The position numbers and the translations under genes are program-made. A DNA stretch of 64,000 bases, taken from contig NZ_BONZ01000002.1 in assembly GCF_016862975.1 (NCBI RefSeq), positions 1-64,000 of the forward strand. The letters run 5' to 3'. This stretch comes from Rugosimonospora africana. Its GTDB lineage: Bacteria; Actinomycetota; Actinomycetes; Mycobacteriales; Micromonosporaceae. Below, one piece after another: positions 9,625 to 17,713 of this stretch (positions are counted from its first letter, which is position 1; each line of letters begins with the position of its first letter). Under the pieces are notes generated by a model that worked only from the letters and a program-made list of their open reading frames with translations, did not search any database and was not told the origin of the DNA.

Positions 9625-10919
9625 GTGAGCCAGCCGCCGCCTTCACGGCGGAGGTCTACCAGAACCAGTACCTGCCGGCCGGCGGCGATGTGGTGGACGC
9701 GGTGATCACCGTGACCGCCAGCGGGGCCGGGCTGCGCGACGTCGGCGGCACCCCGTCCGCCGCCGAGGTCATCATGATCGACTGTTCCGGGTCGATGGCC
9801 AACCCCCCGACCAAGCTGTCCGAGGCGAAGAAGGCGTGCGCGACCGCCATCGACTCGCTGCGCGACGGAGTCTCGTTCGCCATCATCGCCGGCCGGCACG
9901 ACGCGCAGATGGTCTTCCCGTTGGTGGCCACCCTGGCCCCGGCCACCCCGGCCAACAAGGCGGCCGCCAAGGCCGCGGTACAGAACCTGCTGGCGGCCGG
10001 CGGCACCGCGATCGGTCAGTGGCTCAGCCTGGCCAACACCGTGTTCGCCGGTCACCCGGCCGAGGTCAAGCACGCCATCATGCTCACCGACGGGCGTAAC
10101 CAGCACGAGACCGCCGAACAGCTGGCCGCCACGCTGCGCAACTGCGAGCGCCGGTTCATCTGCGACAGCCGGGGAGTCGGCGCCGACTGGGTGGCCAGCG
10201 AACTGCGCACGGTGGCCTCGACACTGCTGGGCACGGCCGACGGGCTGGAGGATCCGCGCGAGCTGCCGGCCGCGTTCCGGGCGATGACCGAGGCCGCGAT
10301 GGGCAAGGCGGTCGCCGAGGCGACGCTGCGGGTGTGGACCCCGGCCGGCGCGACCGTGCGGTTCGTCAAGCAGGCGTTCCCACAGGTCGAAGACCTGACC
10401 CCACGGCGTACCCAGGTCAGCGCGCGGATTGGCGACTACCCGACCGGCGCGTGGGGTGCGGAGAGCCGCGACTACCACCTGTCGGTACAGGTGCAGCCCG
10501 GCACGGTCGGCGAGGAGGTGCTCGCCGCCCGGGTGAGTCTGGTCACCGGCGACAGCGTGCTGGCCCAGTCGCTGGTACTGGCGACGTGGACCGACGACAC
10601 CGCGCTGTCCACGAAAATCAACCAGCGGGTGGCGCACTACACCGGGCAGGCCGAACTGGCCAGCGCGATCCAGGAGGGACTGGCCGCGCGGGACGCCGGA
10701 GACGTCGAGACGGCGACCTCGAAGCTGGGTCGGGCGGTCCAGCTCGCCGAGGAGTCGGGTCACTCCGACACCGCCAAGCTCCTCGGCAGGGTCGTCGAGG
10801 TGATCGACGCGCCGAGCGGAACGATCCGGCTCAAGCCCAAGGTGGCCGGTGTCGACGCCGAGCTGGCCAACGTACGGTCGGTCAAGACCATCCGGGTCAA
10901 GAAGAGCGAGGAGGGCTGA
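9621..10919 (+). CDS. VWA-domain protein of the PknG operon
   Basis: This 432-residue cytoplasmic protein has a von Willebrand factor A domain with a complete metal-ion-dependent adhesion site: DCSGS at residues 54-58, the Thr of GGTAIGQW, and the Asp of MLTDGRN. A beta-rich region and a helical C-terminus (ARDAGDVETATSKLGRAVQL) follow. A strong ribosome-binding site AAGGAG lies at 9608-9613. VWA proteins with an intact site usually act as scaffolds. VWA-phosphatase-kinase triads are known from Ter-type stress systems, so a complex with the adjacent PP2C and PknG is plausible but not shown by the sequence. Confidence 0.88.
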   Translation: MSEPAAAFTAEVYQNQYLPAGGDVVDAVITVTASGAGLRDVGGTPSAAEVIMIDCSGSMANPPTKLSEAKKACATAIDSLRDGVSFAIIAGRHDAQMVFPLVATLAPATPANKAAAKAAVQNLLAAGGTAIGQWLSLANTVFAGHPAEVKHAIMLTDGRNQHETAEQLAATLRNCERRFICDSRGVGADWVASELRTVASTLLGTADGLEDPRELPAAFRAMTEAAMGKAVAEATLRVWTPAGATVRFVKQAFPQVEDLTPRRTQVSARIGDYPTGAWGAESRDYHLSVQVQPGTVGEEVLAARVSLVTGDSVLAQSLVLATWTDDTALSTKINQRVAHYTGQAELASAIQEGLAARDAGDVETATSKLGRAVQLAEESGHSDTAKLLGRVVEVIDAPSGTIRLKPKVAGVDAELANVRSVKTIRVKKSEEG

Positions 10920-10922
10920 CAG

Positions 10923-11864
10923 ATGCCCACCTGTCCGAAGGGGCACGAGTCCGCGGACACCGACTACTGCGACGAGTGCGGCACCCCGATCGGTGCCCGC
11001 TCCACACCGGCCCCGTCCGGCAACGGCTCGTCCCCCGCACCCGCCGCCGCACCGTCCGGTGCGGCCGGCGCTGGCGAACCGTGTCCGAACTGCTCGACGC
11101 CGCGCTCCGACCGGTTCTGTGAGGTCTGCGGGTACGACTTCGTCGCGGCACAGTTGTCGGCGGCGGCGGGCGTGCCGGCAGCGGGCGGCAACGCACTGGG
11201 CGGCAACGCACTGGGCGGCAACGCACCGGGTGGCGCGGCAGCGGGCGGCACGGCGGGCGCATCCCCGCAGGGCGCGCCTGCCGGCACGTCGACCGGCGAC
11301 CCGGCCGGAAGCGGCGACGCGGGTGGAGGCGGCAACCCGGCCGGAGGCGGCGACGCCGGCACCGGTGCGTCCGGCGCCGGCCCGGCGGCGGCCACACCGG
11401 ACGGGACGGCGACGCCTTCGCCGGATGGGCCGCTCCCGACCCGTCAGCCGACCGTGACTCCGACCTGGCGGGCGGCCGTGGCCGCGGATGCCGAGTACCA
11501 CGCGCGGATGCAGGCGATCGCCGACCCGGGCGTGGAGCCGATCGCGTTCCCCACGTTCTGCCCGGAACGCCGCTTCTGGCTGCGCGGCCCGCAGATGCTC
11601 ATCGGACGGCTGAGCCGCTCCCGAGGCATCGAGCCGGACATCGACCTGACCGGTCCGCCCACCGACCCCGCTGTGTCGCACGCGCACGCGATGCTGGTGG
11701 TGCAGCCCGACGGTAGCTGGGCGCTGGTCGACCTCGGATCGTCCAACGGCACGTACCTCAACGACGGCGCGGAGGCCATCAAGGAAAACGTGCCGGTACC
11801 GCTGTCCGACGGCGACCGCATCCACCTCGGCGCGTTCAGCACCATCACGGTCCGTCGCGCCTGA
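10923..11864 (+). CDS. Zinc-ribbon FHA-domain protein
   Basis: This 313-residue protein has two N-terminal zinc-binding elements: the first has C4, H8, C16 and C19 and ends YCDECG; the second is CPNC/CEVC around residues 54-71. A Gly/Ala/Pro-rich linker of about 120 residues precedes a C-terminal FHA domain from about residue 215. The FHA domain has the phospho-Thr pocket residues MLIGRLS, VSHAHA and LGSSNGTYLN. It is the last gene of the glnX-pknG run, three bases after the VWA stop. In mycobacteria the PknG substrate is the FHA protein GarA, which inhibits 2-oxoglutarate decarboxylase. This protein may be the functional counterpart, but it lacks the N-terminal ETTS phosphosite of GarA. Confidence 0.88.
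   Translation: MPTCPKGHESADTDYCDECGTPIGARSTPAPSGNGSSPAPAAAPSGAAGAGEPCPNCSTPRSDRFCEVCGYDFVAAQLSAAAGVPAAGGNALGGNALGGNAPGGAAAGGTAGASPQGAPAGTSTGDPAGSGDAGGGGNPAGGGDAGTGASGAGPAAATPDGTATPSPDGPLPTRQPTVTPTWRAAVAADAEYHARMQAIADPGVEPIAFPTFCPERRFWLRGPQMLIGRLSRSRGIEPDIDLTGPPTDPAVSHAHAMLVVQPDGSWALVDLGSSNGTYLNDGAEAIKENVPVPLSDGDRIHLGAFSTITVRRA
11183..11227 (+). repeat. 15-bp tandem repeat in the FHA protein linker
   Basis: Three near-identical 15-bp units encode GGNAL/GGNAP pentapeptides in the flexible linker. They are in frame and likely expand or contract by slippage. Confidence 0.8.
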
Positions 11865-11895
11865 CCCGCGCCGGCCCGTGGCGACGCGGGTCAGG
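11860..11895. terminator. Bidirectional hairpin terminator
   Basis: A perfect 11-bp stem (CCTGACCCGCG and its complement) with a 14-nt loop lies between converging genes. The arms include the stop codons of both the FHA gene and the lipoprotein gene. No U-tract follows, as is usual at this GC content. Confidence 0.65.
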
Positions 11896-13039
11896 TCGCG
11901 GGGTGGGTGACCGGTGACGGTGGACCCGTCGGGGTGGCCGGACGTGCCGGCGACAGCGGGGTGGCCGGGGAGGGAGGCGTCGCCGGCGACGGTTGCGCCG
12001 ACGCGGTGGGCCGCACCGGCTGGCTCTGCCCGGACAGGAAGCGCCACAGGATCTCGTTGGGCTGGAACGGCCCGGCCGGAAGCGGCCAGCGATGTCCCTT
12101 GCCGGACAGGCTGTACAGCTCGACCACGCCGGCGCCCCGGCAGCCCCGGTACGAGGTGACCGTCACCCCCGGGAACGGCCGGCTGACGATCGCCCCGGAG
12201 CGGCAGCCGTCGTACCGGGCCCAGCGGGACGCGGCCACCGGCACGCTGTACGTCCAGTACGGCTGCCCGTGCCCACCGTACGGGTTGGCTGTGTCGGCGG
12301 TGCCGTGGAAGGCGAGTACCGGCACCCCACCACCGCTCGGGTGGCACGGCGACGGTGCCCGGATGCCGGAGGCCACCACGACGCCCGCGAGCGGTACCGG
12401 TGGCGTGCACGCCAGTTGACTGACCATCCGGGCGCCGCCGGAGAACCCGGAAGCGTAAACCCGGCTGCCGTCCACGCAGTACCGCTGGCGTACCAGCGCC
12501 ACCACGGCGCCCAGGTATGCCACGTCGTCCGGACCGTACCTGGTGAACGCGGGTGTACCCGGAACGTTCCACGAGAAGCCCGTGCCGCTGTGCTTCGCGG
12601 CCTGCGGGTATGCCACGACGAAGTCGTGCGCGTCGGCCGTCGTGTCCAGGCCGGTGCCCTTCTCCTGCTTCGCCGCGGTCGATCCGCTGCCGTGCAGGTT
12701 GAGCAGCAGCGGCAACGGCTGGCTCCCGGTGTACCCGATCGGCAGGTAGACCCGGACGGTCCGCAGCCTGCCGTCGACGGTCGCGTCGATCCTGGTCGGT
12801 CCCGGCGCCACCACATGGCCGCACCCGGGTGACGCGGTCCGCACCGGCTTGGCCGGTTTGGCCGCGAACGCGATCGGACTCGGCCGGCTGACCGGAGCGG
12901 GCTTGTCCGACGTGCACGCCGCGAGGCCGCCGGCCAGCGATACCAGCGCGGTCAGGAGGGCCAGCACCGCCGCGAGCGGCCGCCGTCCCTCCGGGCCTTC
13001 AGCTCCCATCCGTGCCGTCCCTCCCCGTGTTGAGGGCAT
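11891..13039 (-). CDS. Lipoprotein esterase, PHB-depolymerase/LpqC family
   Basis: This 382-residue protein carries a lipoprotein signal ending GGLAAC, with the lipidated Cys at residue 42, followed by a Pro-rich linker. An alpha/beta hydrolase domain follows, with LLLNLHGSGST (oxyanion region), the nucleophile elbow GFSGGARM, and VLAFHGTADTANPYGG, which is expected to hold the acid or a binding loop. This arrangement matches the polyhydroxybutyrate depolymerase/feruloyl-esterase group, including mycobacterial LpqC. The substrate is unknown. The C-terminus is a low-complexity Pro/Ala/Thr tail. The start may be ATG 13039 or the Met ten codons later. The 291-bp gap to the next gene holds short GC-rich repeats but no gene. 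Confidence 0.85.
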   Translation of the reverse strand: MPSTRGGTARMGAEGPEGRRPLAAVLALLTALVSLAGGLAACTSDKPAPVSRPSPIAFAAKPAKPVRTASPGCGHVVAPGPTRIDATVDGRLRTVRVYLPIGYTGSQPLPLLLNLHGSGSTAAKQEKGTGLDTTADAHDFVVAYPQAAKHSGTGFSWNVPGTPAFTRYGPDDVAYLGAVVALVRQRYCVDGSRVYASGFSGGARMVSQLACTPPVPLAGVVVASGIRAPSPCHPSGGGVPVLAFHGTADTANPYGGHGQPYWTYSVPVAASRWARYDGCRSGAIVSRPFPGVTVTSYRGCRGAGVVELYSLSGKGHRWPLPAGPFQPNEILWRFLSGQSQPVRPTASAQPSPATPPSPATPLSPARPATPTGPPSPVTHPAT

Positions 13040-13330
13040 GATAGGCAGGGCGTCGCAACCCGGATGTCCCGTCCGGATAACGGTTGGTCACACCGATCGG
13101 CCACATCCTGAGTTTTGCCCGGCAGGGCACCCGCAAACACCGGCAAGGCGCCAGCGAACACCGGCAGAGCCACCGGCAGACGCCGGCCGCGACGGCGCCG
13201 GGGCGAGGCATCCACCGATCGGTTGATCCGGCGGATCCCGGCGGTTGACTGTTCCGATCCACCGAAGTCGCGCCGCAACGTCGCTAGCTGATCGATTCGC
13301 CGGACGCCGCGCTCGGCGAGGCTCAATGGC

Positions 13331-14416
13331 ATGGAAACGACGAACCAGTCTTTCGACCAATCTGGCTCGGCGCGTCTGACGCCGCGCCACGACCCGGACC
13401 AGACGTCCGACCAGTTTGGCTCGGCGCGTCTGACGCCGCGCCACGACTCGGACCAGTCGACCGACCGGTCTGGCTCGGCGCGTCTGACGCCGCGCTACGA
13501 CCCAGACCAGTCGGTGATCGTGGTTGATCACCTGCACAAGCGGTACCGCGAGACGGTGGCGGTCGACGACATCTCGTTCACCGTCGAACGCGGCGAGATT
13601 TTCGGCATCCTGGGCCCGAACGGTGCGGGAAAGACGACAACGGTCGAGTGCATCGAAGGGGTACGCAAGCCCGACGGCGGCACGCTGCGGGTACTCGGCC
13701 TGGATCCGCAGCGCGACCGCAAGGAACTGCGCCAGCGGATCGGCGTACAGCTCCAGGAGGCGCAGCTGTACGAAAAGATCAAGCTCGGCGAGGCGATGGA
13801 GCTGTTCAGCTCCTTCTACCGCGACCCGGTCGACTGGCGCGAACTGGTCGACGAGCTTGGCCTGACCGGCAAGCGCGACACCCCCTTCAACAAGCTGTCC
13901 GGCGGCCAGAAGCAGCGACTGTCCATCGCGCTGGCTCTGGTCGGCAACCCACAGGTCGCGATCCTCGACGAGCTGACCACCGGCCTGGACCCGCAGGCCC
14001 GACGCGACACCTGGGACCTGATCGAGCAGGTCCGCGACCGGGGCGTCACGGTCGTCCTGGTGACCCACTTCATGGAGGAAGCCGAACGGCTGTGTGACCG
14101 GATCGCGGTCATCGACTCCGGCCGGGTCGTCGCGATCGACACACCCGGCGGCCTGGTCGCCCGGGTGACGACGGAACAGCGCGTTCGGTTCCGTCCGGCG
14201 GCACCGCTGGACGACCGGCTGCTGACCCACCTGCCCGAGGTCACCGGGGTGACCCGGCACGGAAACCAGGTCGTCGTAACGGGGGGCAACGATCTGCTCC
14301 AGGCAGTCACCTCGGTGCTTGCCCGACACCAGATCGTCGCCAACGACCTTCGCGTGGAGCAGGCCAGCCTGGACGACGCGTTCGTCGCGCTGACCGGCCG
14401 GAACATCGACAGCTGA
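13331..14416 (+). CDS. ABC-2 transporter ATP-binding protein
   Basis: This is a 361-residue ATPase. After an unusual N-terminus of about 60 residues comes a standard domain: Walker A GPNGAGKTT, Q-loop QLQEAQLY, signature LSGGQKQRLS, and Walker B with LDELTTGLD, where Leu replaces the common Pro. The C-terminal region resembles the DrrA-type accessory domain. With the permease 20 bp downstream it would form a drug, lipid or antibiotic exporter. The first 60 residues are three 18-residue repeats encoded by a 54-bp element that occurs elsewhere in the window. An in-frame GTG at 13514 would give a 300-residue protein without the repeats, so the true start is open. No good ribosome-binding site precedes either. 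Confidence 0.9.
   Translation: METTNQSFDQSGSARLTPRHDPDQTSDQFGSARLTPRHDSDQSTDRSGSARLTPRYDPDQSVIVVDHLHKRYRETVAVDDISFTVERGEIFGILGPNGAGKTTTVECIEGVRKPDGGTLRVLGLDPQRDRKELRQRIGVQLQEAQLYEKIKLGEAMELFSSFYRDPVDWRELVDELGLTGKRDTPFNKLSGGQKQRLSIALALVGNPQVAILDELTTGLDPQARRDTWDLIEQVRDRGVTVVLVTHFMEEAERLCDRIAVIDSGRVVAIDTPGGLVARVTTEQRVRFRPAAPLDDRLLTHLPEVTGVTRHGNQVVVTGGNDLLQAVTSVLARHQIVANDLRVEQASLDDAFVALTGRNIDS
13355..13513 (+). repeat. 54-bp element, three tandem in-frame copies
   Basis: Copies begin at 13355, 13409 and 13463. Each contains a core with GGCTCGGCGCGTCTGACG and an internal GGCGCG/CGCGCC inverted repeat, and each encodes GSARLTPR plus flanking acidic residues. Related copies are at 24136 and 60404, on the same strand. 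Confidence 0.9.
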
Positions 14417-14436
14417 CAACGGACTGGAGCGGAGAA

Positions 14437-15180
14437 ATGAACTCGAGTGCCAAGCTCATCCTGAACGAGACGCGAATGTTCCTGCGGGAGCCGGTGGGCG
14501 TCTTCTTCGCCCTGGCGTTTCCGTCGATCCTGGTGGTCATCCTCGGCAGCGTGAAGTCGTTCCGGTCGCCGGATGCGGACCTGGGTGGCCTGCGGGTCAT
14601 CGACCTGTACGTGACCATCGCGGTCACGCTGGTCATCGCGATGATCGCGCTGGCGTCGCTGCCATCCATCCTGGCCAGCTACCGGGAGAGGGGCGTGCTG
14701 CGCCGGTTGAGCACCACCCCGGTGCCCCCGGCGATGCTGCTGGTCGCCCACCTCGTCGTCAGCCTGGTGGTCGGGCTCGTCTCGGTGATCCTGGTCATGG
14801 GGATCGGCCGGGTCGCCTTCTCCGTGCCACTGCCCCGGCAGATCGGCGGCTTCCTGATCGCCCTGGTGATGGCCGCCGCCGCACTGCTGGCCATCGGGCT
14901 GTTCGTCGCGGCCATCGCGCCCAACGCCAAGGCCGGCAACGCGATGGGAGTCATCCTGTTCTTCCCGCTGATGTTCTTCGCCGGTCTCTGGGCGCCCCGC
15001 GAGTCGATGCCGCACCTGCTGCAGCGCATCGGCGACTACACCCCGCTCGGCGCCGGCGAACATGCCCTGCACGACGCGACCGTGGGATCCTGGCCGCACG
15101 CGAGCACGCTCGGGGTACTGGCCGCCTACCTGGTGGTGTTCGGGCTGGCCGCAGCCAGGCTGTTCCGCTGGGAGTCGTGA
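14437..15180 (+). CDS. ABC-2 type transporter permease
   Basis: This 247-residue integral membrane protein has six predicted membrane segments. The cytoplasmic N-terminus reads ILNETRMFLREP, and a conserved loop (SYRERGVLRRLSTTPV) follows the second segment, both typical of ABC-2/DrrB permeases. It pairs with the ATPase just upstream and is followed by a two-component system. Such exporter plus DesK/NarL-type regulator sets commonly respond to membrane-active drugs or lipid stress, which is inference here. A GGAG ribosome-binding site lies a few bases before ATG 14437. Confidence 0.92.
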   Translation: MNSSAKLILNETRMFLREPVGVFFALAFPSILVVILGSVKSFRSPDADLGGLRVIDLYVTIAVTLVIAMIALASLPSILASYRERGVLRRLSTTPVPPAMLLVAHLVVSLVVGLVSVILVMGIGRVAFSVPLPRQIGGFLIALVMAAAALLAIGLFVAAIAPNAKAGNAMGVILFFPLMFFAGLWAPRESMPHLLQRIGDYTPLGAGEHALHDATVGSWPHASTLGVLAAYLVVFGLAAARLFRWES

Positions 15181-15224
15181 CCGGCCCGGCCACGGGCGTC
15201 GCGTACGAGTGGAGGGGCAGGGGC

Positions 15225-16496
15225 ATGAGGCGGCTCTCGATCGAGGATCTGGACGGCTGGGAGCGACGCCTGGACTCGGGCGTGAAGTGGGTTCCGTACG
15301 TCGCGCTCGGAGTGTCCCTGGTCCTCGCGATCCTCACCGACGCGTTCCTGCCTGGGCCGCCGATCGCCCTGACGGTGGTGCTGACTCTGGTGGCGGCGGC
15401 GTGGATATTCTTCTGGGTCAATCTTCACCCGGCCTGGTCGGAGCGACGGGTGCTGATGGGGATCTACTTCGTCGTCCTGCTCGGCCTGATCGCGGCGCTG
15501 ATCGCGTGCAGTCCGGTCTTCGGGTTCTTCGCGTTCGCCGGCTACCTGAACGCGGTCTACGCCCTCCGCGGCCGGATGGTGGTGTTCGGCGTGGTGACCA
15601 CCGGGGCGCTGTCCTCGCTGTCCCAGATCGGCGGCTTCCCCACCCTGGGCTCCCTCCCGGGCGTGGCGTCCTACCTGGTCGTGGCCGTGTTCAACATCGC
15701 AATCGCCGGAGCCCTGTCGCTGCTGGCCTGGGTGACCACCGAACAGGCGGAACGGCGCAAGCGGATGATCGGCCAACTGAACGAGACGAACACCAAGCTG
15801 GAGACAGCCATGGCGGAGAACGCCGGGCTGCACGCCCAGTTGCTCACCCAGGCCCGGGAGGCCGGAGTCCTGGACGAGCGGGCCCGGATGGCCGGGGAGA
15901 TCCACGACACGATCGCGCAGGGGCTGGCCGGCATCATCACCCAGCTGGAGGCGGCCGACCAGGTCGAGGACCAGCCGGCAGACCGGCGCCGGCACCTGGA
16001 CACGGCGGCCGGCCTGGCCCGGGAGAGCCTGTCCGAAGCCCGCCGATCGGTCCGCAACCTCCAGCCCGAACAACTGGAGGGCGCGACCCTGCCGGAGGCG
16101 CTGGCCGGCGTCGTACAGCGCTGGTCCGACCTGCACGGGCTGGCCGCCGAGATCACCACCACCGGTACCGTTCGACCGATGCACCCGGAGATCGAGGGAA
16201 CTCTGGTGCGCACTGCTCAGGAGGCGTTGACCAACGTGGCGAAACACGCCGGCGCGAGCCGGGTCGGGCTGACCCTGTCGTACATGGAGGACCAGGTGAC
16301 GCTGGACGTGCGGGACGACGGCGTCGGGTTCGAGCCGGCGGAGACGGTCGCCAGCGGGGACGGCGGCTTCGGGCTCAAGGCCATGCGCCAGCGCCTGCAG
16401 CGCATCGCCGGGCTGCTGGAGGTCGAGTCGGAGCCCGGCGGAGGCACCGCCATCTCGGCCAGCGTGCCGGCGATTCCCGCGGGGAGCGTCGCGTGA
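15225..16496 (+). CDS. NarL/DesK-family sensor histidine kinase
   Basis: This 423-residue kinase has about five or six N-terminal membrane helices with almost no external loop, a short coiled coil, then a HisKA_3 dimerisation domain with the phospho-acceptor His in EIHDTIAQGL. The ATPase domain shows TAQEALTNVAKHA, DDGVGF and GGTAISASVP. The intramembrane-sensing architecture resembles DesK and LiaS kinases next to ABC exporters. ATG 15225 was chosen because GGAGG at 15211-15215 precedes it at proper spacing; a GTG at 15177, overlapping the permease stop, would add 16 residues. The stop overlaps the response regulator start (GTGA). Confidence 0.9.
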   Translation: MRRLSIEDLDGWERRLDSGVKWVPYVALGVSLVLAILTDAFLPGPPIALTVVLTLVAAAWIFFWVNLHPAWSERRVLMGIYFVVLLGLIAALIACSPVFGFFAFAGYLNAVYALRGRMVVFGVVTTGALSSLSQIGGFPTLGSLPGVASYLVVAVFNIAIAGALSLLAWVTTEQAERRKRMIGQLNETNTKLETAMAENAGLHAQLLTQAREAGVLDERARMAGEIHDTIAQGLAGIITQLEAADQVEDQPADRRRHLDTAAGLARESLSEARRSVRNLQPEQLEGATLPEALAGVVQRWSDLHGLAAEITTTGTVRPMHPEIEGTLVRTAQEALTNVAKHAGASRVGLTLSYMEDQVTLDVRDDGVGFEPAETVASGDGGFGLKAMRQRLQRIAGLLEVESEPGGGTAISASVPAIPAGSVA

Positions 16497-17134
16497 TCCG
16501 GCTGCTCATCGTGGACGACCATCCGGTGGTGCGGGACGGGCTGCGCGGCATGCTGACCGGCGACGACGAGTTCGAGGTGCTGGGCGAGGCGGCCGACGGG
16601 GCCGAGGCGGTGACGCTCGCCGAGACACTGCGGCCCGACGTGGTACTCATGGACCTGCGGATGCCGGGTACCGACGGGGTACGCGCGATCGGCATGCTGC
16701 GCGAGCGTGGCGTACCGGCCCGGGTCCTGGTACTCACCACCTACGACACGGACAGCGACGTGCTGCCGGCGATCGAGGCGGGTGCCACCGGGTACCTGCT
16801 CAAGGACACGCCCCGGGAGGAACTGTTCCGGGCGGTACGGGCGGCGGCGCGCGGCGAGGCGGTGCTCTCTCCGTCGGTGGCCACCCGGCTGCTGGGCCAG
16901 GTCCGGTCACCCGCCAAGGAGCCGTTGAGCCAGCGGGAGCTGGAGGTGCTCGGGCTGATCGCTCGCGGCTCGACCAACCGCGAGGCGGCCGCTCACCTGT
17001 TCATCAGCGAGGCCACGGTGAAGACCCACCTGCTGCACGTCTACGGCAAACTCGGGGTCAAGGACCGGGCAGCGGCCGTGGCGGTCGCCTTCGAGCGGGG
17101 GCTGCTCACTCCGGGCTCGGGCCCGAGGTCCTGA
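16493..17134 (+). CDS. NarL/LuxR-family response regulator
   Basis: This 213-residue regulator has a receiver domain with the acidic pair in IVDDHPVV, the phospho-acceptor Asp in VVLMDLRMPG, and Lys in GYLLKDTP. A LuxR-type DNA-binding domain follows (LSQRELEVLGLIARG, ATVKTHL). It is coupled to the kinase by a four-base GTGA overlap and probably controls the upstream ABC exporter. Its last 29 bases overlap, tail to tail, the 3' end of the converging membrane-protein gene. Confidence 0.94.
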   Translation: MIRLLIVDDHPVVRDGLRGMLTGDDEFEVLGEAADGAEAVTLAETLRPDVVLMDLRMPGTDGVRAIGMLRERGVPARVLVLTTYDTDSDVLPAIEAGATGYLLKDTPREELFRAVRAAARGEAVLSPSVATRLLGQVRSPAKEPLSQRELEVLGLIARGSTNREAAAHLFISEATVKTHLLHVYGKLGVKDRAAAVAVAFERGLLTPGSGPRS

Positions 17135-17546
17135 TCGTGGCGCCGGCGGCCCGGGCCCGCCGGTAGTCGGCCGGCTTCGCGTCCGGGTGGGCGTTCAGCC
17201 AGGCCAGGTACTCGTTGTACTCGTTCAGCTCCGGATCGGCCGCCTCGGCGGGGTCTGCCGCGACGACGGGCCGGGACGGTACCGGCAGCGTGGCGCGCAG
17301 TACCGGCTCCCTGATCTTGGCCGGCGCCCGGGCGGTCGGGTCGCCCAGTTCACCGCGGATCTCCCGGTACCAGACGAAGATCACGAACAGGGCGAAGACC
17401 GGCCACTCGAAGGCGTACCCGTAGCTCAGCGCGTTGCCGCCCGCGGCGCGCCCGATCTGCCACCAGCCGAGCGCGAGGAACGTGCCGACGAGCACGACCA
17501 TCGCGACGTGCCGCGCGATCCAGCGCGGCGACAGAAACCGGCGCAT
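17106..17546 (-). CDS. Small membrane protein of unknown function
   Basis: This 146-residue protein has a basic N-terminus and two hydrophobic segments: residues about 13-28 (AMVVLVGTFLALGWWQIG) and about 45-60, followed by a hydrophilic acidic tail with ELNEYNEYLAWL. It matches a conserved actinobacterial type of short two-helix membrane protein that I cannot assign a function. The ATG at 17546 (MRRFL) gives the natural membrane-protein start. The 167-bp gap upstream (17547-17713) is low-complexity GC-rich sequence with no gene. Confidence 0.75.
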   Translation of the reverse strand: MRRFLSPRWIARHVAMVVLVGTFLALGWWQIGRAAGGNALSYGYAFEWPVFALFVIFVWYREIRGELGDPTARAPAKIREPVLRATLPVPSRPVVAADPAEAADPELNEYNEYLAWLNAHPDAKPADYRRARAAGATIRTSGPSPE

Positions 17547-17713
17547 GGCACCAGCGTAGCCGGCTCCGCTCGGGGGCCGGCCGGCGCCGGGGCCGGAACC
17601 CGGGAGGAGGGCCACCGGCGCCGGGGCGGTCCCCGGGAAGAGAGCCGCCGGGGCCGAGAGCTGGCCGGCGCCGGGCAGGCCGCCAAGCCTCCGCCCGGCG
17701 CCGGCCCGCCGGG

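Noticed and set aside
13331-17134. Part of an antibiotic biosynthetic cluster, because of the ABC exporter and two-component genes
   Set aside because: No biosynthetic enzyme is adjacent; the set is the common exporter-plus-regulator module.
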